Source: Streptomyces sp. S.PNR 29 (GTDB lineage: Bacteria; Actinomycetota; Actinomycetes; Streptomycetales; Streptomycetaceae). Taken from it: 64,000 nt of DNA. How positions within the stretch are numbered: the stretch's first letter is position 1; the number at the start of each line of letters is the position of its first letter. Below the pieces are notes generated by a model. It saw nothing but the letters and a program-made list of their open reading frames with translations. It had not been told where the DNA came from and made no database searches. A program made the position numbers and the translations under genes. Below, one piece after another: positions 8,924 to 19,863 of the stretch. Location: NCBI RefSeq assembly GCF_030386795.1, contig NZ_JANUQM010000006.1, positions 250,601 through 314,600 on the forward strand, written 5' to 3'.

Positions 8924-9199
8924 GCCGCCGCCCTCCTTTGCGCCTGAACCGGCGCCGCTCTCGCGTACCTGGTTGCTCGCCGCCCGGAATCCCCGACCGA
9001 AGGTTGCGATCCCTTGGCTAAGCGCTTGCTCACCCAGCGTACCGGCGGGTAATGGACGGCGTCCAGGGTGGGACGGGAGTAACGCTCGTCACGATTGACA
9101 CCCGCCCACCGGGATTCGCCCGGCCAGGACAATCAGTAAAGTGCTGGTCAAGGGGAGGCGGGTCGCCCCCCGTGACAGCAGACCAGAGGGGGAACACCG

Positions 9200-10171
9200 A
9201 TGACGACCGCGCACGCCTTATCCGGGACGGGGAGCAGCCCACCGCCCGAGAGCGACACGGTCATCGACGTACGTGATCTGCGGATGCGCTACCGCAGCCA
9301 GGACGTCCTGAAGGGGGTCGACTTCACGGCCCGGCGCGGCGAGGTCGTCGTACTGCTCGGCCCGAACGGCGCGGGCAAGACCACCACGATCGAGATCCTG
9401 GAAGGCTTCCGGATGCGCTCGGCCGGGGACGTCACCGTCCTCGGCACCGATCCGGCGCGTGGGGACGAGCGGTGGCGTGCGCGGCTGGGCATCGTGCTGC
9501 AGTCCTGGCGCGACCACGGCAAGTGGCGGGTGCGGGAACTGCTGGCCCATCTCGGCTCGTACTACGTCCCCTACTCCACCGCCTACGTGCAGCGGCCGCG
9601 GGACGTCGACGAGCTCATCGCCGCCGTGGGACTGACCGAGCAGGCGGACAAGCGGGTCGGGACCCTGTCCGGCGGGCAGCGCAGGCGCTTCGACGTGGCC
9701 GTCGGCATCGTGGGCAGGCCCGAGCTGCTGTTCCTGGACGAGCCGACGGCCGGTCTCGACCCGGAGGCCAGGAACGAGTTCCACGGCCTGGTGCGCGGGC
9801 TCGCGGACGAGCGCACCACCGTTCTGCTGACCACGCACGACCTCGCGGAGGCGGAGAAGCTCGCCGACCGGATCCTCATCCTGGCCGGTGGCCGCATCGT
9901 GGCCGACGGCCCGGCCGAGGAGCTGTCCCGGCAGGCATCGGCCGAGGCCACCGTGCGCTGGACCCGGGACGGGCAGCCCTTCGAAGAGGCGACGGCCGAG
10001 CCCACCCGGTTCGTCCGCCGGCTGTTCGAGGAACACGGCGACGCCATCGGCGGGCTGGAGGTGCGCCGGGCGAGCCTGGAGGACACCTACCTGACGATGG
10101 TGCGGGAGTGGGAGGCGGGGAACGGCCCCGGCGAACAGGCGGCACACACCCTTGGGGAGGGACAGCGATGA
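9200..10171 (+). CDS. ABC transporter ATP-binding protein (ABC-2/DrrA type), TTA codon near start
   Basis: 323 residues. Walker A LGPNGAGKTTT, signature LSGGQRRRFDVAVG, Walker B ELLFLDEPTAGLDPEA and switch TTHDLAEAEKLADR are all intact. It powers the integral membrane partner that follows through an ATGA overlap. DrrAB-like pairs usually export drugs or lipids. Codon 7 (9218-9220) is TTA, placing expression under the bldA tRNA and close enough to the start to gate translation efficiently. GAGGGGGAAC precedes the ATG. The pair is divergent from acdH2 with a 276-bp intergenic region. Confidence 0.93.
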   Translation: MTTAHALSGTGSSPPPESDTVIDVRDLRMRYRSQDVLKGVDFTARRGEVVVLLGPNGAGKTTTIEILEGFRMRSAGDVTVLGTDPARGDERWRARLGIVLQSWRDHGKWRVRELLAHLGSYYVPYSTAYVQRPRDVDELIAAVGLTEQADKRVGTLSGGQRRRFDVAVGIVGRPELLFLDEPTAGLDPEARNEFHGLVRGLADERTTVLLTTHDLAEAEKLADRILILAGGRIVADGPAEELSRQASAEATVRWTRDGQPFEEATAEPTRFVRRLFEEHGDAIGGLEVRRASLEDTYLTMVREWEAGNGPGEQAAHTLGEGQR

Positions 10172-11019
10172 GTCCGGTGTGGTACGCGGCGCGGGCCGGG
10201 GTGCGGCGGGGCTGGACGGAACTGCGGCAGACCTTCACCACGGGCCAGGACCTGTTCGGGCACGGGCTCTGGACGGTCCTGATGATCGTGCCGGTGCTGC
10301 TGGCCGGGGACGACCGGCTGAAGGGCGCGGGTATATCCGCCGGCGCGTTCATGCTGCCGAGCCTGCTCGGGATGACGCTGGCGTTCACGGGGATGACGAC
10401 CACGGCGCAGCTCCTCGCGACCGAGCGGGAGGACGGCACGCTGCTGCGGGCCAAGGCGGTGCCGCACGGCATGGTCGGTCACCTGGTAGGCAAGATCATC
10501 CTGGTGTCCGGTACGGCTGTCGTCTCCATGGCACTCGCCCTCGTCGCCGGTGTGTTCCTGGTCGACGGTGTCGCCCAGCAGGGCGGCACGGCCTGGCTGA
10601 TCCTGCTGTGGGTGGTGCCGCTCGGCCTCCTGGCCACCCTGCCGATCGGCGCCGTCATCGGCTCCCTGGTCGGCAGTCCGCGCACCGTCGGCCTGCTCAT
10701 GCTTCCGGTGATGGGACTCGTCGTCGTCTCCGGCATCTACTTCCCCCTGTCGAAGCTGCCCGAGTGGCTGCAGACCGTCGGCCAGATCTTCCCCGTGTAC
10801 TGGCTCGGCCTCGGCCTCCGGTCCGCCCTGCTGCCGGCCGGCGCGGTCGCCGTCGAGATCGGCGCGTCCTGGCGCCACCTGGAGACAGCGGCCGTACTGT
10901 CCGCCTGGTCCCTCGCCGGCCTCCTCCTCGCCCCGCCCGTCCTACGCCGAATGGCCCGCCGCGAGTCCGGAGCGACGATGGCGGAACGACGGTGGAAGGC
11001 GATGCAGCGGGTCGGGTAG
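10168..11019 (+). CDS. ABC-2 type transporter permease
   Basis: 283 residues with about six membrane segments and the ABC-2 permease layout (GHGLWTVLMIVPVLLAG, TATEREDGTLLRAK-like cytoplasmic loop as LATEREDGTLLRAKAVPHG, and GIYFPLSKLPEWLQTVGQIF before the last helices). The ATG overlaps the ATPase stop (ATGA), so the two are translationally coupled and should form a dimeric exporter. The substrate is unknown. TTA dependence of the upstream partner probably extends to this gene by coupling. Confidence 0.92.
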   Translation: MSPVWYAARAGVRRGWTELRQTFTTGQDLFGHGLWTVLMIVPVLLAGDDRLKGAGISAGAFMLPSLLGMTLAFTGMTTTAQLLATEREDGTLLRAKAVPHGMVGHLVGKIILVSGTAVVSMALALVAGVFLVDGVAQQGGTAWLILLWVVPLGLLATLPIGAVIGSLVGSPRTVGLLMLPVMGLVVVSGIYFPLSKLPEWLQTVGQIFPVYWLGLGLRSALLPAGAVAVEIGASWRHLETAAVLSAWSLAGLLLAPPVLRRMARRESGATMAERRWKAMQRVG

Positions 11020-11131
11020 CGCCGGGCCGCGCCCCACCCGCACCCACCCACAGCGAGAAAGGGACGTGCCGGGGGCGCGAACGCCAACCCCCCACACACC
11101 CGCACCCGCCCACGGCGGCAAGGGGCCGTGT

Positions 11132-11220
11132 CGGGGGGTGTCCGCCCGCAGCGGCCGGCGTCCATCACCGCCCACCTCCGCAGGAGACGGTTCCGCCGGA
11201 CCGAGGACGGACACCCCCCG
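11132..11220. repeat. 13-bp inverted repeat in a C-rich intergenic region
   Basis: CGGGGGGTGTCCG at 11132-11144 is the exact reverse complement of CGGACACCCCCCG at 11208-11220, with a 63-nt spacer. The surrounding 11020-11312 stretch is C-rich low-complexity sequence without a credible gene, between the end of the exporter operon and the TetR gene end. It could be a long-loop bidirectional terminator, or chance in such biased sequence. Confidence 0.4.
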
Positions 11221-11312
11221 GCGCGGCCCCGACTCACACCCGCATCCGTAGGCGCAACGCGAACCCCCACCGAACCCGCACAGGCCGCCGCAGGCACCCA
11301 CCGGCACCGGCG

Positions 11313-11915
11313 TCACTCCGCCCCGGCCGCCGCGAACGCCCCCCGCGCCATCCGGTGCAGCAGCGCCGCCGTGGCGCCGCGCCCCGGCAGGGAGCCGGAC
11401 CTCGCCAGATGCGGCGTCGAGTTCAGCAGGCCGAAGACCGAGTGGACCGCGGAGCGGGCGGCCGGCTCGGACAGCTCCGGGTAGACCTCGCGCAGCACCC
11501 GCACCCACAGCTCGACGTACTGCCGCTGCAACTGCCGTACCAGCTTGCGGTCGCTGTCCCGGAGGCGGTCCAGCTCCCGGTCGTGCAGGGTGATGAGGGG
11601 ACGGTCGTCGAGCGCGAAGTCGATATGCCCCTCGATGAGCGAGTCGAGGACCGCCTCGGGAGCCCGGGCGTCCCCCTCGGCCTCCGTCAGGCGCCGCTTG
11701 GCGCCCGTCAGCAGCTGACCGCTGATGCCGACCAGCAACTCGGCGAGCATCGCGTCCTTGCCGGCGAAGTGCCGGTACAGACCGGGCCCGCTGATGCCGA
11801 CCGCGGCTCCTATCTCGTCGACACCGACGCCATGGAAGCCGCGCTCGGCGAACAGCCGGGCGGCCTCCTTGAGGATCTGCTCGCGACGGGTGGGGGCGTC
11901 GGTTCTGGTGGCCAT
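11313..11915 (-). CDS. TetR-family regulator of the leucine/isovalerate operon (LiuR-like role)
   Basis: 200 residues. The N-terminal HTH is typical TetR: REQILKEAARLFAERGFHGV, VDEIGAAVGISGPGLYRHF, AGKDAMLAELL. The C-terminal ligand domain is divergent, as is usual. It is transcribed divergently from the acyl-CoA carboxylase operon, and two 16-bp palindromes lie in the 85-bp shared region. The natural model is a repressor released by a branched acyl-CoA or related intermediate. No experimental link is visible in sequence. Confidence 0.9.
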   Translation of the reverse strand: MATRTDAPTRREQILKEAARLFAERGFHGVGVDEIGAAVGISGPGLYRHFAGKDAMLAELLVGISGQLLTGAKRRLTEAEGDARAPEAVLDSLIEGHIDFALDDRPLITLHDRELDRLRDSDRKLVRQLQRQYVELWVRVLREVYPELSEPAARSAVHSVFGLLNSTPHLARSGSLPGRGATAALLHRMARGAFAAAGAE

Positions 11916-11937
11916 GGAGGCAATTCTAGACAGCGGG

Positions 11938-11982
11938 GTTAGCGCTCGTTAACCTGGAGGAAATGCGTTAACGCTCATTAAC
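11938..11982. promoter_or_regulatory. Twin TetR-type operators between regulator and catabolic operon
   Basis: GTTAGCGCTCGTTAAC (11938-11953) and GTTAACGCTCATTAAC (11967-11982) are near-identical 16-mers with GTTA...TAAC palindromic ends, 29 nt apart centre to centre. They fill most of the divergent intergenic region, so binding could repress both directions. Confidence 0.75.
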
Positions 11983-12000
11983 AAGTGAGGGGACCGCAGG

Positions 12001-13617
12001 ATGCACGAGGCACCGGAGCTCCACAGCGCGGCAGACCCCGCGTCGGAGGCCTGGCACGCCAACGAGGAGGCGCACCGCGCCCTGGTGGAGGAGCTGCACG
12101 CCAAGCTCGCCGAGGCCCGGCTCGGCGGCGGCGAGAAGGCCCGGGCGCGGCACACCGCGCGCGGAAAGCTGCTGCCGCGCGACCGGGTGGACAGCCTCCT
12201 CGACCCCGGCTCACCCTTCCTGGAGCTGGCACCCCTCGCCGCCGACGGGATGTACGACGGGCAGGCCCCGGCCGCCGGGGTCATCGCCGGCATCGGCAGG
12301 GTCAGCGGACGCGAGTGCGTGATCGTCGCCAACGACGCCACGGTCAAGGGCGGGACCTACTACCCCATGACCGTCAAGAAGCATCTGCGGGCGCAGGAGG
12401 TGGCCCTGGAGAACCGCCTCCCCTGCCTCTACCTCGTCGACTCCGGCGGCGCCTTCCTGCCCATGCAGGACGAGGTGTTCCCGGACCGCGAGCACTTCGG
12501 CCGGATCTTCTACAACCAGGCCCGGATGTCCGGCGCCGGGATCCCCCAGATCGCCGCCGTGCTCGGCTCCTGCACCGCCGGCGGGGCGTACGTCCCGGCG
12601 ATGAGCGACGAGGCCGTGATCGTCCGGAACCAGGGGACCATCTTCCTGGGCGGCCCCCCGCTCGTGAAGGCCGCCACCGGCGAGGTCGTCACCGCCGAGG
12701 AACTGGGCGGCGGCGAGGTGCACGCACGTGTGTCGGGCGTCACCGACCACCTCGCGGAGAACGACGCGCACGCCCTGCGGATCGTACGGAACATCGTCGC
12801 CACCCTCCCCGCGCGCGGCCCCCTCCCCTGGGAGGTCCGGCCCGCCGTCGAGCCGAAGATCGACCCGTACGGGCTGTACGGCGCCGTCCCGGTCGACTCC
12901 CGCACCCCCTACGACGTACGCGAGATCATCGCGCGGGTCGTCGACGGCTCCCGTTTCGCCGAGTTCAAGGCCGAGTTCGGGCAGACCCTCGTCACCGGCT
13001 TCGCCCGGATCCACGGCCACCCGGTCGGGATCGTCGCCAACAACGGCATCCTGTTCTCCGAGTCCGCCCAGAAGGGCGCCCACTTCATCGAGCTCTGCGA
13101 CCAGCGCGGCATCCCGCTGGTGTTCCTGCAGAACATCTCCGGCTTCATGGTCGGCAAGGACTACGAGGCGGGCGGCATCGCCAAGCACGGCGCCAAGATG
13201 GTGACCGCCGTGGCCTGCACGCGCGTACCGAAACTGACCGTCGTGGTCGGCGGGTCGTACGGCGCCGGGAACTACTCCATGTGCGGACGGGCGTACTCAC
13301 CCCGCTTCCTGTGGATGTGGCCGAACGCCAAGATCTCGGTCATGGGCGGCGAACAGGCCGCCTCCGTCCTCGCGACCGTCAAGCGGGACCAGCTGGAAGC
13401 GCGCGGGGAGCCCTGGTCGGCGGAGGAGGAAGAGACCTTCAAGGCGCCGATCCGTGCGCAGTACGAACGCCAGGGGAACGCTTACTACGCGACGGCCCGC
13501 CTGTGGGACGACGGCGTGATCGATCCGCTTGAGACCCGCCAGGTGCTGGGCCTGGCCCTGACCGCGTGCGCGAACGCCCCGCTCGGTGAGCCGGCGTTCG
13601 GCGTCTTCCGGATGTGA
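12001..13617 (+). CDS. mccB: Acyl-CoA carboxylase beta (carboxyltransferase) subunit, methylcrotonyl-CoA type
   Basis: 538 residues, the length of methylcrotonyl-CoA carboxylase beta chains. Carboxyltransferase blocks include CLYLVDSGGAFLPMQDEVFP, AVLGSCTAGGAYVPAMSDE, GTIFLGGPPLVKAATGE, LFSESAQKGAHFIELC and GGSYGAGNYSMCGRAY. The GGAYVP oxyanion segment and the FLGGPPLV motif are typical of MCC rather than propionyl-CoA carboxylase. With the alpha subunit it carboxylates 3-methylcrotonyl-CoA in leucine catabolism. It opens a four-gene operon under the TetR operators. The start has AGGGGACCGCAGG upstream. Confidence 0.93.
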   Translation: MHEAPELHSAADPASEAWHANEEAHRALVEELHAKLAEARLGGGEKARARHTARGKLLPRDRVDSLLDPGSPFLELAPLAADGMYDGQAPAAGVIAGIGRVSGRECVIVANDATVKGGTYYPMTVKKHLRAQEVALENRLPCLYLVDSGGAFLPMQDEVFPDREHFGRIFYNQARMSGAGIPQIAAVLGSCTAGGAYVPAMSDEAVIVRNQGTIFLGGPPLVKAATGEVVTAEELGGGEVHARVSGVTDHLAENDAHALRIVRNIVATLPARGPLPWEVRPAVEPKIDPYGLYGAVPVDSRTPYDVREIIARVVDGSRFAEFKAEFGQTLVTGFARIHGHPVGIVANNGILFSESAQKGAHFIELCDQRGIPLVFLQNISGFMVGKDYEAGGIAKHGAKMVTAVACTRVPKLTVVVGGSYGAGNYSMCGRAYSPRFLWMWPNAKISVMGGEQAASVLATVKRDQLEARGEPWSAEEEETFKAPIRAQYERQGNAYYATARLWDDGVIDPLETRQVLGLALTACANAPLGEPAFGVFRM

Positions 13618-13628
13618 GGAGGGGACCC

Positions 13629-15541
<1,913 letters not shown>

Positions 15542-15545
<4 letters not shown>

Positions 15546-16486
15546 CCTTGCCCATGACCGTCCCGTCCCCCGGCCTCCCCGCCCGCGTCCGGATCCACGA
15601 GGTCGGCGCCCGCGACGGCCTGCAGAACGAGCAGGTGACCGTGGAGACCGAGGTCAAGGCGGAGTTCATCCGCCGCCTGGCCGACGCGGGCCTGACGACC
15701 ATCGAGGCGACCAGCTTCGTCCACCCCGAGTGGGTGCCCCAACTGGCGGACGCGGAGCGGCTCTACCCGCTGGTCGGCGACCTCCCGGTGGCGCTCCCGG
15801 TCCTGGTGCCGAACGAACGCGGCCTGGACCGCGCGCTGAAGCTCGGCGCCCGCCGGATCGCCGTCTTCGCCAGCGCCACCGAGTCCTTCGCGAAGGCCAA
15901 CCTCAACCGCACGGTGGACGAGGCGCTGGCCATGTTCGAGCCGGTGGTGGCGCGGGCGAAGGCGGAGGGCGTCCAGGTCCGCGGCTACCTGTCGATGTGC
16001 TTCGGCGACCCGTGGGAGGGCCAGGTCCCGGTCCCCCAGGTGGTCCGCGTCTGCCGGGCCCTCGTCGACATGGGCTGCGACGAACTGAGCCTGGGCGACA
16101 CGATCGGCGTGGCCACGCCGGGCCACGTACGCGCCCTCCTCACCGCCCTCGACGAACAGGGCGTCCCCACCGAGGCGCTGGGCGTGCACTTCCACGACAC
16201 CTACGGCCAGGCGCTCGCCAACACCCTCGCCGCCCTCCACCACGGCGTGACGACCGTCGACGCCTCGGCCGGCGGTCTGGGCGGCTGCCCGTACGCGAAG
16301 AGCGCCACCGGAAACCTCGCCACCGAAGACCTCGTGTGGATGCTGCAGGGCCTCGGCATCGACACCGGGGTCGACCTCGGCCGTCTCGTCGCCACCAGCG
16401 TGTGGATGGCCGACCACCTGGGCCGACCCAGCCCGTCCCGCACCGTGCGTGCCCTCTCCCACACCGCCTCCCACAAGGAGCAGTGA
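15542..16486 (+). CDS. hmgL: Hydroxymethylglutaryl-CoA lyase
   Basis: 314 residues. DRE-TIM metallolyase features are present: RIHEVGARDGLQNEQVTV at the N-terminus, ATSFVHPEWVPQ, ELSLGDTIGVATPGHV, VHFHDTYGQALAN (metal-binding HxH) and the catalytic-loop GGLGGCPYAKSATGN containing the redox-sensitive Cys. It cleaves HMG-CoA to acetoacetate and acetyl-CoA, the last step of leucine breakdown. The ATG overlaps the alpha-subunit stop (ATGA), implying coupling. A methylglutaconyl-CoA hydratase is not in this operon and must be encoded elsewhere. Confidence 0.95.
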
Positions 16487-16492
16487 ACGACC

Positions 16493-17653
16493 ATGGACCA
16501 CAAGCTCTCCCCCGAACTGGACGAACTCCGCAGCACGGTCGAGGAGTTCGCACACGATGTCGTGGCGCCGAAGATCGGCGAGTACTACGAACACCATGAG
16601 TTCCCGTACGAAATCGTCCGGGAGATGGGCCGCATGGGCCTGTTCGGCCTGCCGTTCCCGGAGGAGTACGGCGGCATGGGCGGCGACTATCTGGCCCTGG
16701 GCATCGCACTGGAGGAACTGGCCCGCGTCGACTCCTCGATCGCGATCACGCTCGAAGCCGGGGTCTCCCTGGGCGCGATGCCGATCTACCGCTACGGCAC
16801 TCAGGAGCAGAAGCGCGAGTGGCTCCCCCGCCTCTGCTCGGGCGAGATGCTGGGCGCCTTCGGTCTGACGGAACCGGACGGCGGCTCGGACGCGGGCGCG
16901 ACCCGTACGACGGCCCGCCTCGACGAGTCGTCCGGCGAATGGGTGATCAACGGCACCAAGTGCTTCATCACCAACTCGGGCACGGACATCACGGGCCTGG
17001 TCACGGTCACGGCGGTCACGGGCCGGGGCCCGGACGGCAAGCCGCGGATCTCGTCCCTCATCGTCCCGTCCGGCACCCCCGGCTTCACGGTGGCGGCCCC
17101 CTACTCGAAGGTCGGCTGGAACGCCTCCGACACCCGCGAACTGTCCTTCTCCGACGTCCGCGTCCCGGCAGCGAATCTGCTCGGCGAGGAGGGGCGCGGC
17201 TACGCCCAGTTCCTCCGCATCCTCGACGAGGGCCGCATCGCCATCGCGGCCCTGGCGACGGGCCTCGCCCAGGGCTGCGTGGACGAATCGGTCAAGTACG
17301 CGAAGGAACGCCACGCCTTCGGCAGGCCCATCGGCGCCAACCAGGCCATCCAGTTCAAGATCGCCGACATGGAGATGAAGGCCCACACGTCCCGCCTGGC
17401 CTGGCGCGACGCGGCGAGCCGCCTGGTGGCGGGCGAACCCTTCAAGAAGGAGGCGGCACTCGCGAAGCTCTATTCCTCCACCATCGCCGTCGACAACGCC
17501 CGCGACGCCACCCAGATCCACGGCGGCTACGGCTTCATGAACGAGTATCCGGTCGCCCGCATGTGGCGCGACTCCAAGATCCTGGAGATCGGCGAGGGGA
17601 CGAGCGAGGTACAACGCATGCTGATCGCACGGGAGTTGGGGCTGGCGGGCTGA
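16493..17653 (+). CDS. acdH: Acyl-CoA dehydrogenase (isovaleryl-CoA dehydrogenase-like)
   Basis: 386 residues with complete ACAD motifs: LGAFGLTEPDGGSDAGATRT, WVINGTKCFITNSGTDI, and QIHGGYGFMNEYPVARMWRD with the C-terminal EGTSEVQRMLIARELG. It lies 6 nt after hmgL, so it is the last gene of the leucine operon. By context it should oxidise isovaleryl-CoA or a related branched acyl-CoA. The symbol follows my memory of the S. coelicolor gene. Specificity is inferred from the neighbours. Confidence 0.93.
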   Translation: MDHKLSPELDELRSTVEEFAHDVVAPKIGEYYEHHEFPYEIVREMGRMGLFGLPFPEEYGGMGGDYLALGIALEELARVDSSIAITLEAGVSLGAMPIYRYGTQEQKREWLPRLCSGEMLGAFGLTEPDGGSDAGATRTTARLDESSGEWVINGTKCFITNSGTDITGLVTVTAVTGRGPDGKPRISSLIVPSGTPGFTVAAPYSKVGWNASDTRELSFSDVRVPAANLLGEEGRGYAQFLRILDEGRIAIAALATGLAQGCVDESVKYAKERHAFGRPIGANQAIQFKIADMEMKAHTSRLAWRDAASRLVAGEPFKKEAALAKLYSSTIAVDNARDATQIHGGYGFMNEYPVARMWRDSKILEIGEGTSEVQRMLIARELGLAG

Positions 17654-17728
17654 CGCGGTGGGCGTATGACGGGGCCTGCGCGGGACATACGGCCGGAGCG
17701 TACGGGCGGTTGACCTCTGGACAGGTGC

Positions 17729-17747
17729 TGAGGTTAGGCTACCCTAA
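17729..17747. promoter_or_regulatory. Iron box upstream of desE (imperfect)
   Basis: TGAGGTTAGGCTACCCTAA resembles the 19-bp DmdR1/IdeR/DtxR operator (TTAGGTTAGGCTAACCTAA) with a few mismatches. TTGACC at 17710 precedes it by a promoter-like distance, so the box would cover the -10 region. Iron-loaded DmdR1 is expected to repress desE here. Confidence 0.85.
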
Positions 17748-17794
17748 GCACGGTTCCGCCAGCGTCCCCGCATGCACGAAAGCAGAAGGCACCC

Positions 17795-18841
17795 ATGTCC
17801 AACGCCCGCCCTGTAAGACTGTCCCGCCGTGGCATCCTCGCCGCAGGTGGCGCCCTCGGCCTCGGTGCCGCCCTCGCCGCCTGCGGTGACGACGACCGGA
17901 AGAGCAGCGGATCGGACGCCAAGGAGGCGGCGAAGTCCGGCCCCTGGTCCTTCAAGGACGACCGCGGCCGGACCGCGAAGGCCGACAAGGTCCCCTCGAA
18001 CATCGTCGCGTTCGTCGGCGTCGCCGCCGCGCTGTACGACTACGGCATCCAGGCCAAGGGCGTCTTCGGCCCGACCGAGACCAAGGACGGCAAGGCCGAT
18101 GTCCAGGCCGGCGACATGGACATCAGCAAGCTGACGATCCTCGGCAACGAGTGGGGCCAGTTCAGCATCGAGAAGTACGCGGCCCTGGCCCCCGACGTCC
18201 TCATCACCACGATGTTCGACAACGTCGGCACCCTCTGGTACGTCCCGGAGGAGGCGACGAAGAAGATCGAGGCCGTGGGCGCCCCGAGCGTCGGCATCTC
18301 CGTCTACGACCGCCAGCTGACCGAGCCGCTGCAGCGCATGCTGGAGCTCGCCAAGTCACTCGGCGCGGACGTGACGTCGTCGAAGATCACCGAGGCGAAG
18401 AAGCGGTTCGAGGACGCCTCCGCCCGGCTGCGCGCGGCCGCCAAGGCCAAGCCGGACATCAAGGTGATGGCCGGTTCCGCCAGCCAGGACCTGTTCTACG
18501 TCTCCGGCACCAACCTCTCCGTCGACCTGGAGTACTTCAAGGCCCTCGGCGTGAACTTCGTCGAGCCGCCGGAGAAGGCCAAGGCCAAGGGCGGCGGCTG
18601 GTTCGAGTCGCTGAGCTGGGAGAACGTCGACAAGTACCCGGCCGACATCATCATGATGGACGACCGGTCCTCGGCGATCCAGCCTGCCGACATCACCGAG
18701 GGCACCTGGAAGAAGCTGCCCGCGGTGAAGGCGGGGCAGGTCATCGGGCGTTCGCCCGAGCCGATCCTCTCGTACGACAAGTGTGTGCCGATGGTGGAGA
18801 ACCTGGCGAAGGCCATCGAGAAGGCCAAGAAGGTCAGTTAG
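17795..18841 (+). CDS. desE: Ferrioxamine-binding lipoprotein DesE
   Basis: 348 residues. The N-terminus has a twin-arginine-like lipoprotein signal (LSRRGILAAGGALGLG then lipobox LAAC), and the mature protein is a class III periplasmic-binding fold (VPSNIVAFVGVAAALYDYG, DVLITTMFDNVGTLWYVP). It captures iron-loaded desferrioxamines at the cell surface for an ABC permease encoded elsewhere. It sits between the leucine operon and desABCD, downstream of an iron box. The arrangement desE - siderophore-interacting protein - desABCD is the standard Streptomyces one. Confidence 0.93.
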   Translation: MSNARPVRLSRRGILAAGGALGLGAALAACGDDDRKSSGSDAKEAAKSGPWSFKDDRGRTAKADKVPSNIVAFVGVAAALYDYGIQAKGVFGPTETKDGKADVQAGDMDISKLTILGNEWGQFSIEKYAALAPDVLITTMFDNVGTLWYVPEEATKKIEAVGAPSVGISVYDRQLTEPLQRMLELAKSLGADVTSSKITEAKKRFEDASARLRAAAKAKPDIKVMAGSASQDLFYVSGTNLSVDLEYFKALGVNFVEPPEKAKAKGGGWFESLSWENVDKYPADIIMMDDRSSAIQPADITEGTWKKLPAVKAGQVIGRSPEPILSYDKCVPMVENLAKAIEKAKKVS

Positions 18842-18921
18842 GCGCTTCACGGGGAGGGCGGTGCCTTGAGTCCGCCGCCATCCCCCCAATCCCATACCTG
18901 ACGTCAACTCAGGAGCCCCCC

Positions 18922-19782
18922 ATGACAACCGCCGTAGCCGCCCCGTTCCGCTTCTTCTCCCTCCACGTCGTGCGGACGAGGCGGCTCGGGCCGTCTCTGG
19001 TGCGCGTCACCTTTGCCGGGCCCGACCTGCACGCGTTCCACTCCGACGGGCGGGACCAGTCGCTGTCGCTGTTCCTGCCGCACCCGGGTCAGCCGGAGCC
19101 GGTCGTGCCGATCGAGCTGGGGGACGGCTGGTGGCAGGGGTGGCGGGAACTGCCGGACGACGTACGGGCGGTGATGCGGTCGTACACGCTCCGGGCGCTG
19201 CGGCGTGATCCCGATGAGATCGACATCGACTTCGCGCTGCACGGCGTCGAGCCGGGAGGCGCCACCCAGGCGGGCCCCGCCTCCCGGTGGGCCGCACGGG
19301 CCGCCGCCGGGGACCGGGTGCTGCTGCTCGGTCCGGCGATCGCGGACAACCGCGCGATCCGCTTCCGGCCGCCCGCGGACGCCGATCTGGTGGTGATCTG
19401 GGGCGACGAGACCGCCGTACCGGCCGCTTCGGCCATCGTCGAGTCGCTGCCGGCCGGCACCCGCGCCCGGGTCTGGCTGGAGGTGCCGCACGCCGGGGAC
19501 ATCCAGGACCTCACCACCGAGGCGGACGCCGAGATCACCTGGCTCGTGCGGGACGGCGGAGAGCAGAGCGCCGAGGGGTCCCCCATGGCCCTCGGCGCCC
19601 TCCGCGGCGCGCAACTCCCGCCCGCCGAGCGGCCGTACGTCTGGATCGCCGGCGAGTCCGGCTGTGTGAAGGCGCTGCGCCGGCACTTCGTGGGCGAGCG
19701 CGGGATCGACCGCCGGCGGGTGACCTTCGTGGGCTACTGGCGGCAGGGGATGACCGAGGAGCAGCTGCGCACGCAGGAGTAA
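18922..19782 (+). CDS. Siderophore-interacting protein (FAD-dependent ferric reductase)
   Basis: 286 residues, SIP family (ViuB-like). An FAD-binding barrel (TRRLGPSLVRVTFAGPDLHAF, then RSYTLRALRRDP, the RxYT flavin motif) is followed by an NAD(P)H-binding-like domain (DLVVIWGDETAVPAASAIVE and YVWIAGESGCVKALRRHF). It probably releases iron from imported ferrioxamine by reduction in the cytoplasm. AGGAG lies 6 nt before the ATG at 18922; longer frames reading through desE are not genuine. It follows desE by 80 nt. Confidence 0.92.
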   Translation: MTTAVAAPFRFFSLHVVRTRRLGPSLVRVTFAGPDLHAFHSDGRDQSLSLFLPHPGQPEPVVPIELGDGWWQGWRELPDDVRAVMRSYTLRALRRDPDEIDIDFALHGVEPGGATQAGPASRWAARAAAGDRVLLLGPAIADNRAIRFRPPADADLVVIWGDETAVPAASAIVESLPAGTRARVWLEVPHAGDIQDLTTEADAEITWLVRDGGEQSAEGSPMALGALRGAQLPPAERPYVWIAGESGCVKALRRHFVGERGIDRRRVTFVGYWRQGMTEEQLRTQE

Positions 19783-19791
19783 CGGCGCATC

Positions 19792-19816
19792 CGTCCACGG
19801 GAGTTACCCGTGGACG
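19792..19816 (+). terminator. Stem-loop after the siderophore-interacting protein gene
   Basis: CGTCCACGGG pairs with CCCGTGGACG (10 bp) around AGTTA, 9 nt past the stop. A second small hairpin, CGTGAC-CACA-GTCACG, follows at 19821-19836, just before the desA promoter. Confidence 0.7.
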
Positions 19817-19863
19817 CAGACGTGACCACAGTCACGGGTGGGCGGGGTTTCGGGAAAATGAGC

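Noticed and set aside
7007..8947. 646-codon plus-strand frame
   Set aside because: Antisense of the thioesterase and acyl-CoA dehydrogenase genes; Val/Gly/Asp-rich shadow.
11020..11312. Coding potential in the C-rich gap
   Set aside because: Only Pro/Arg-rich frames without a start context; treated as intergenic with an inverted repeat.
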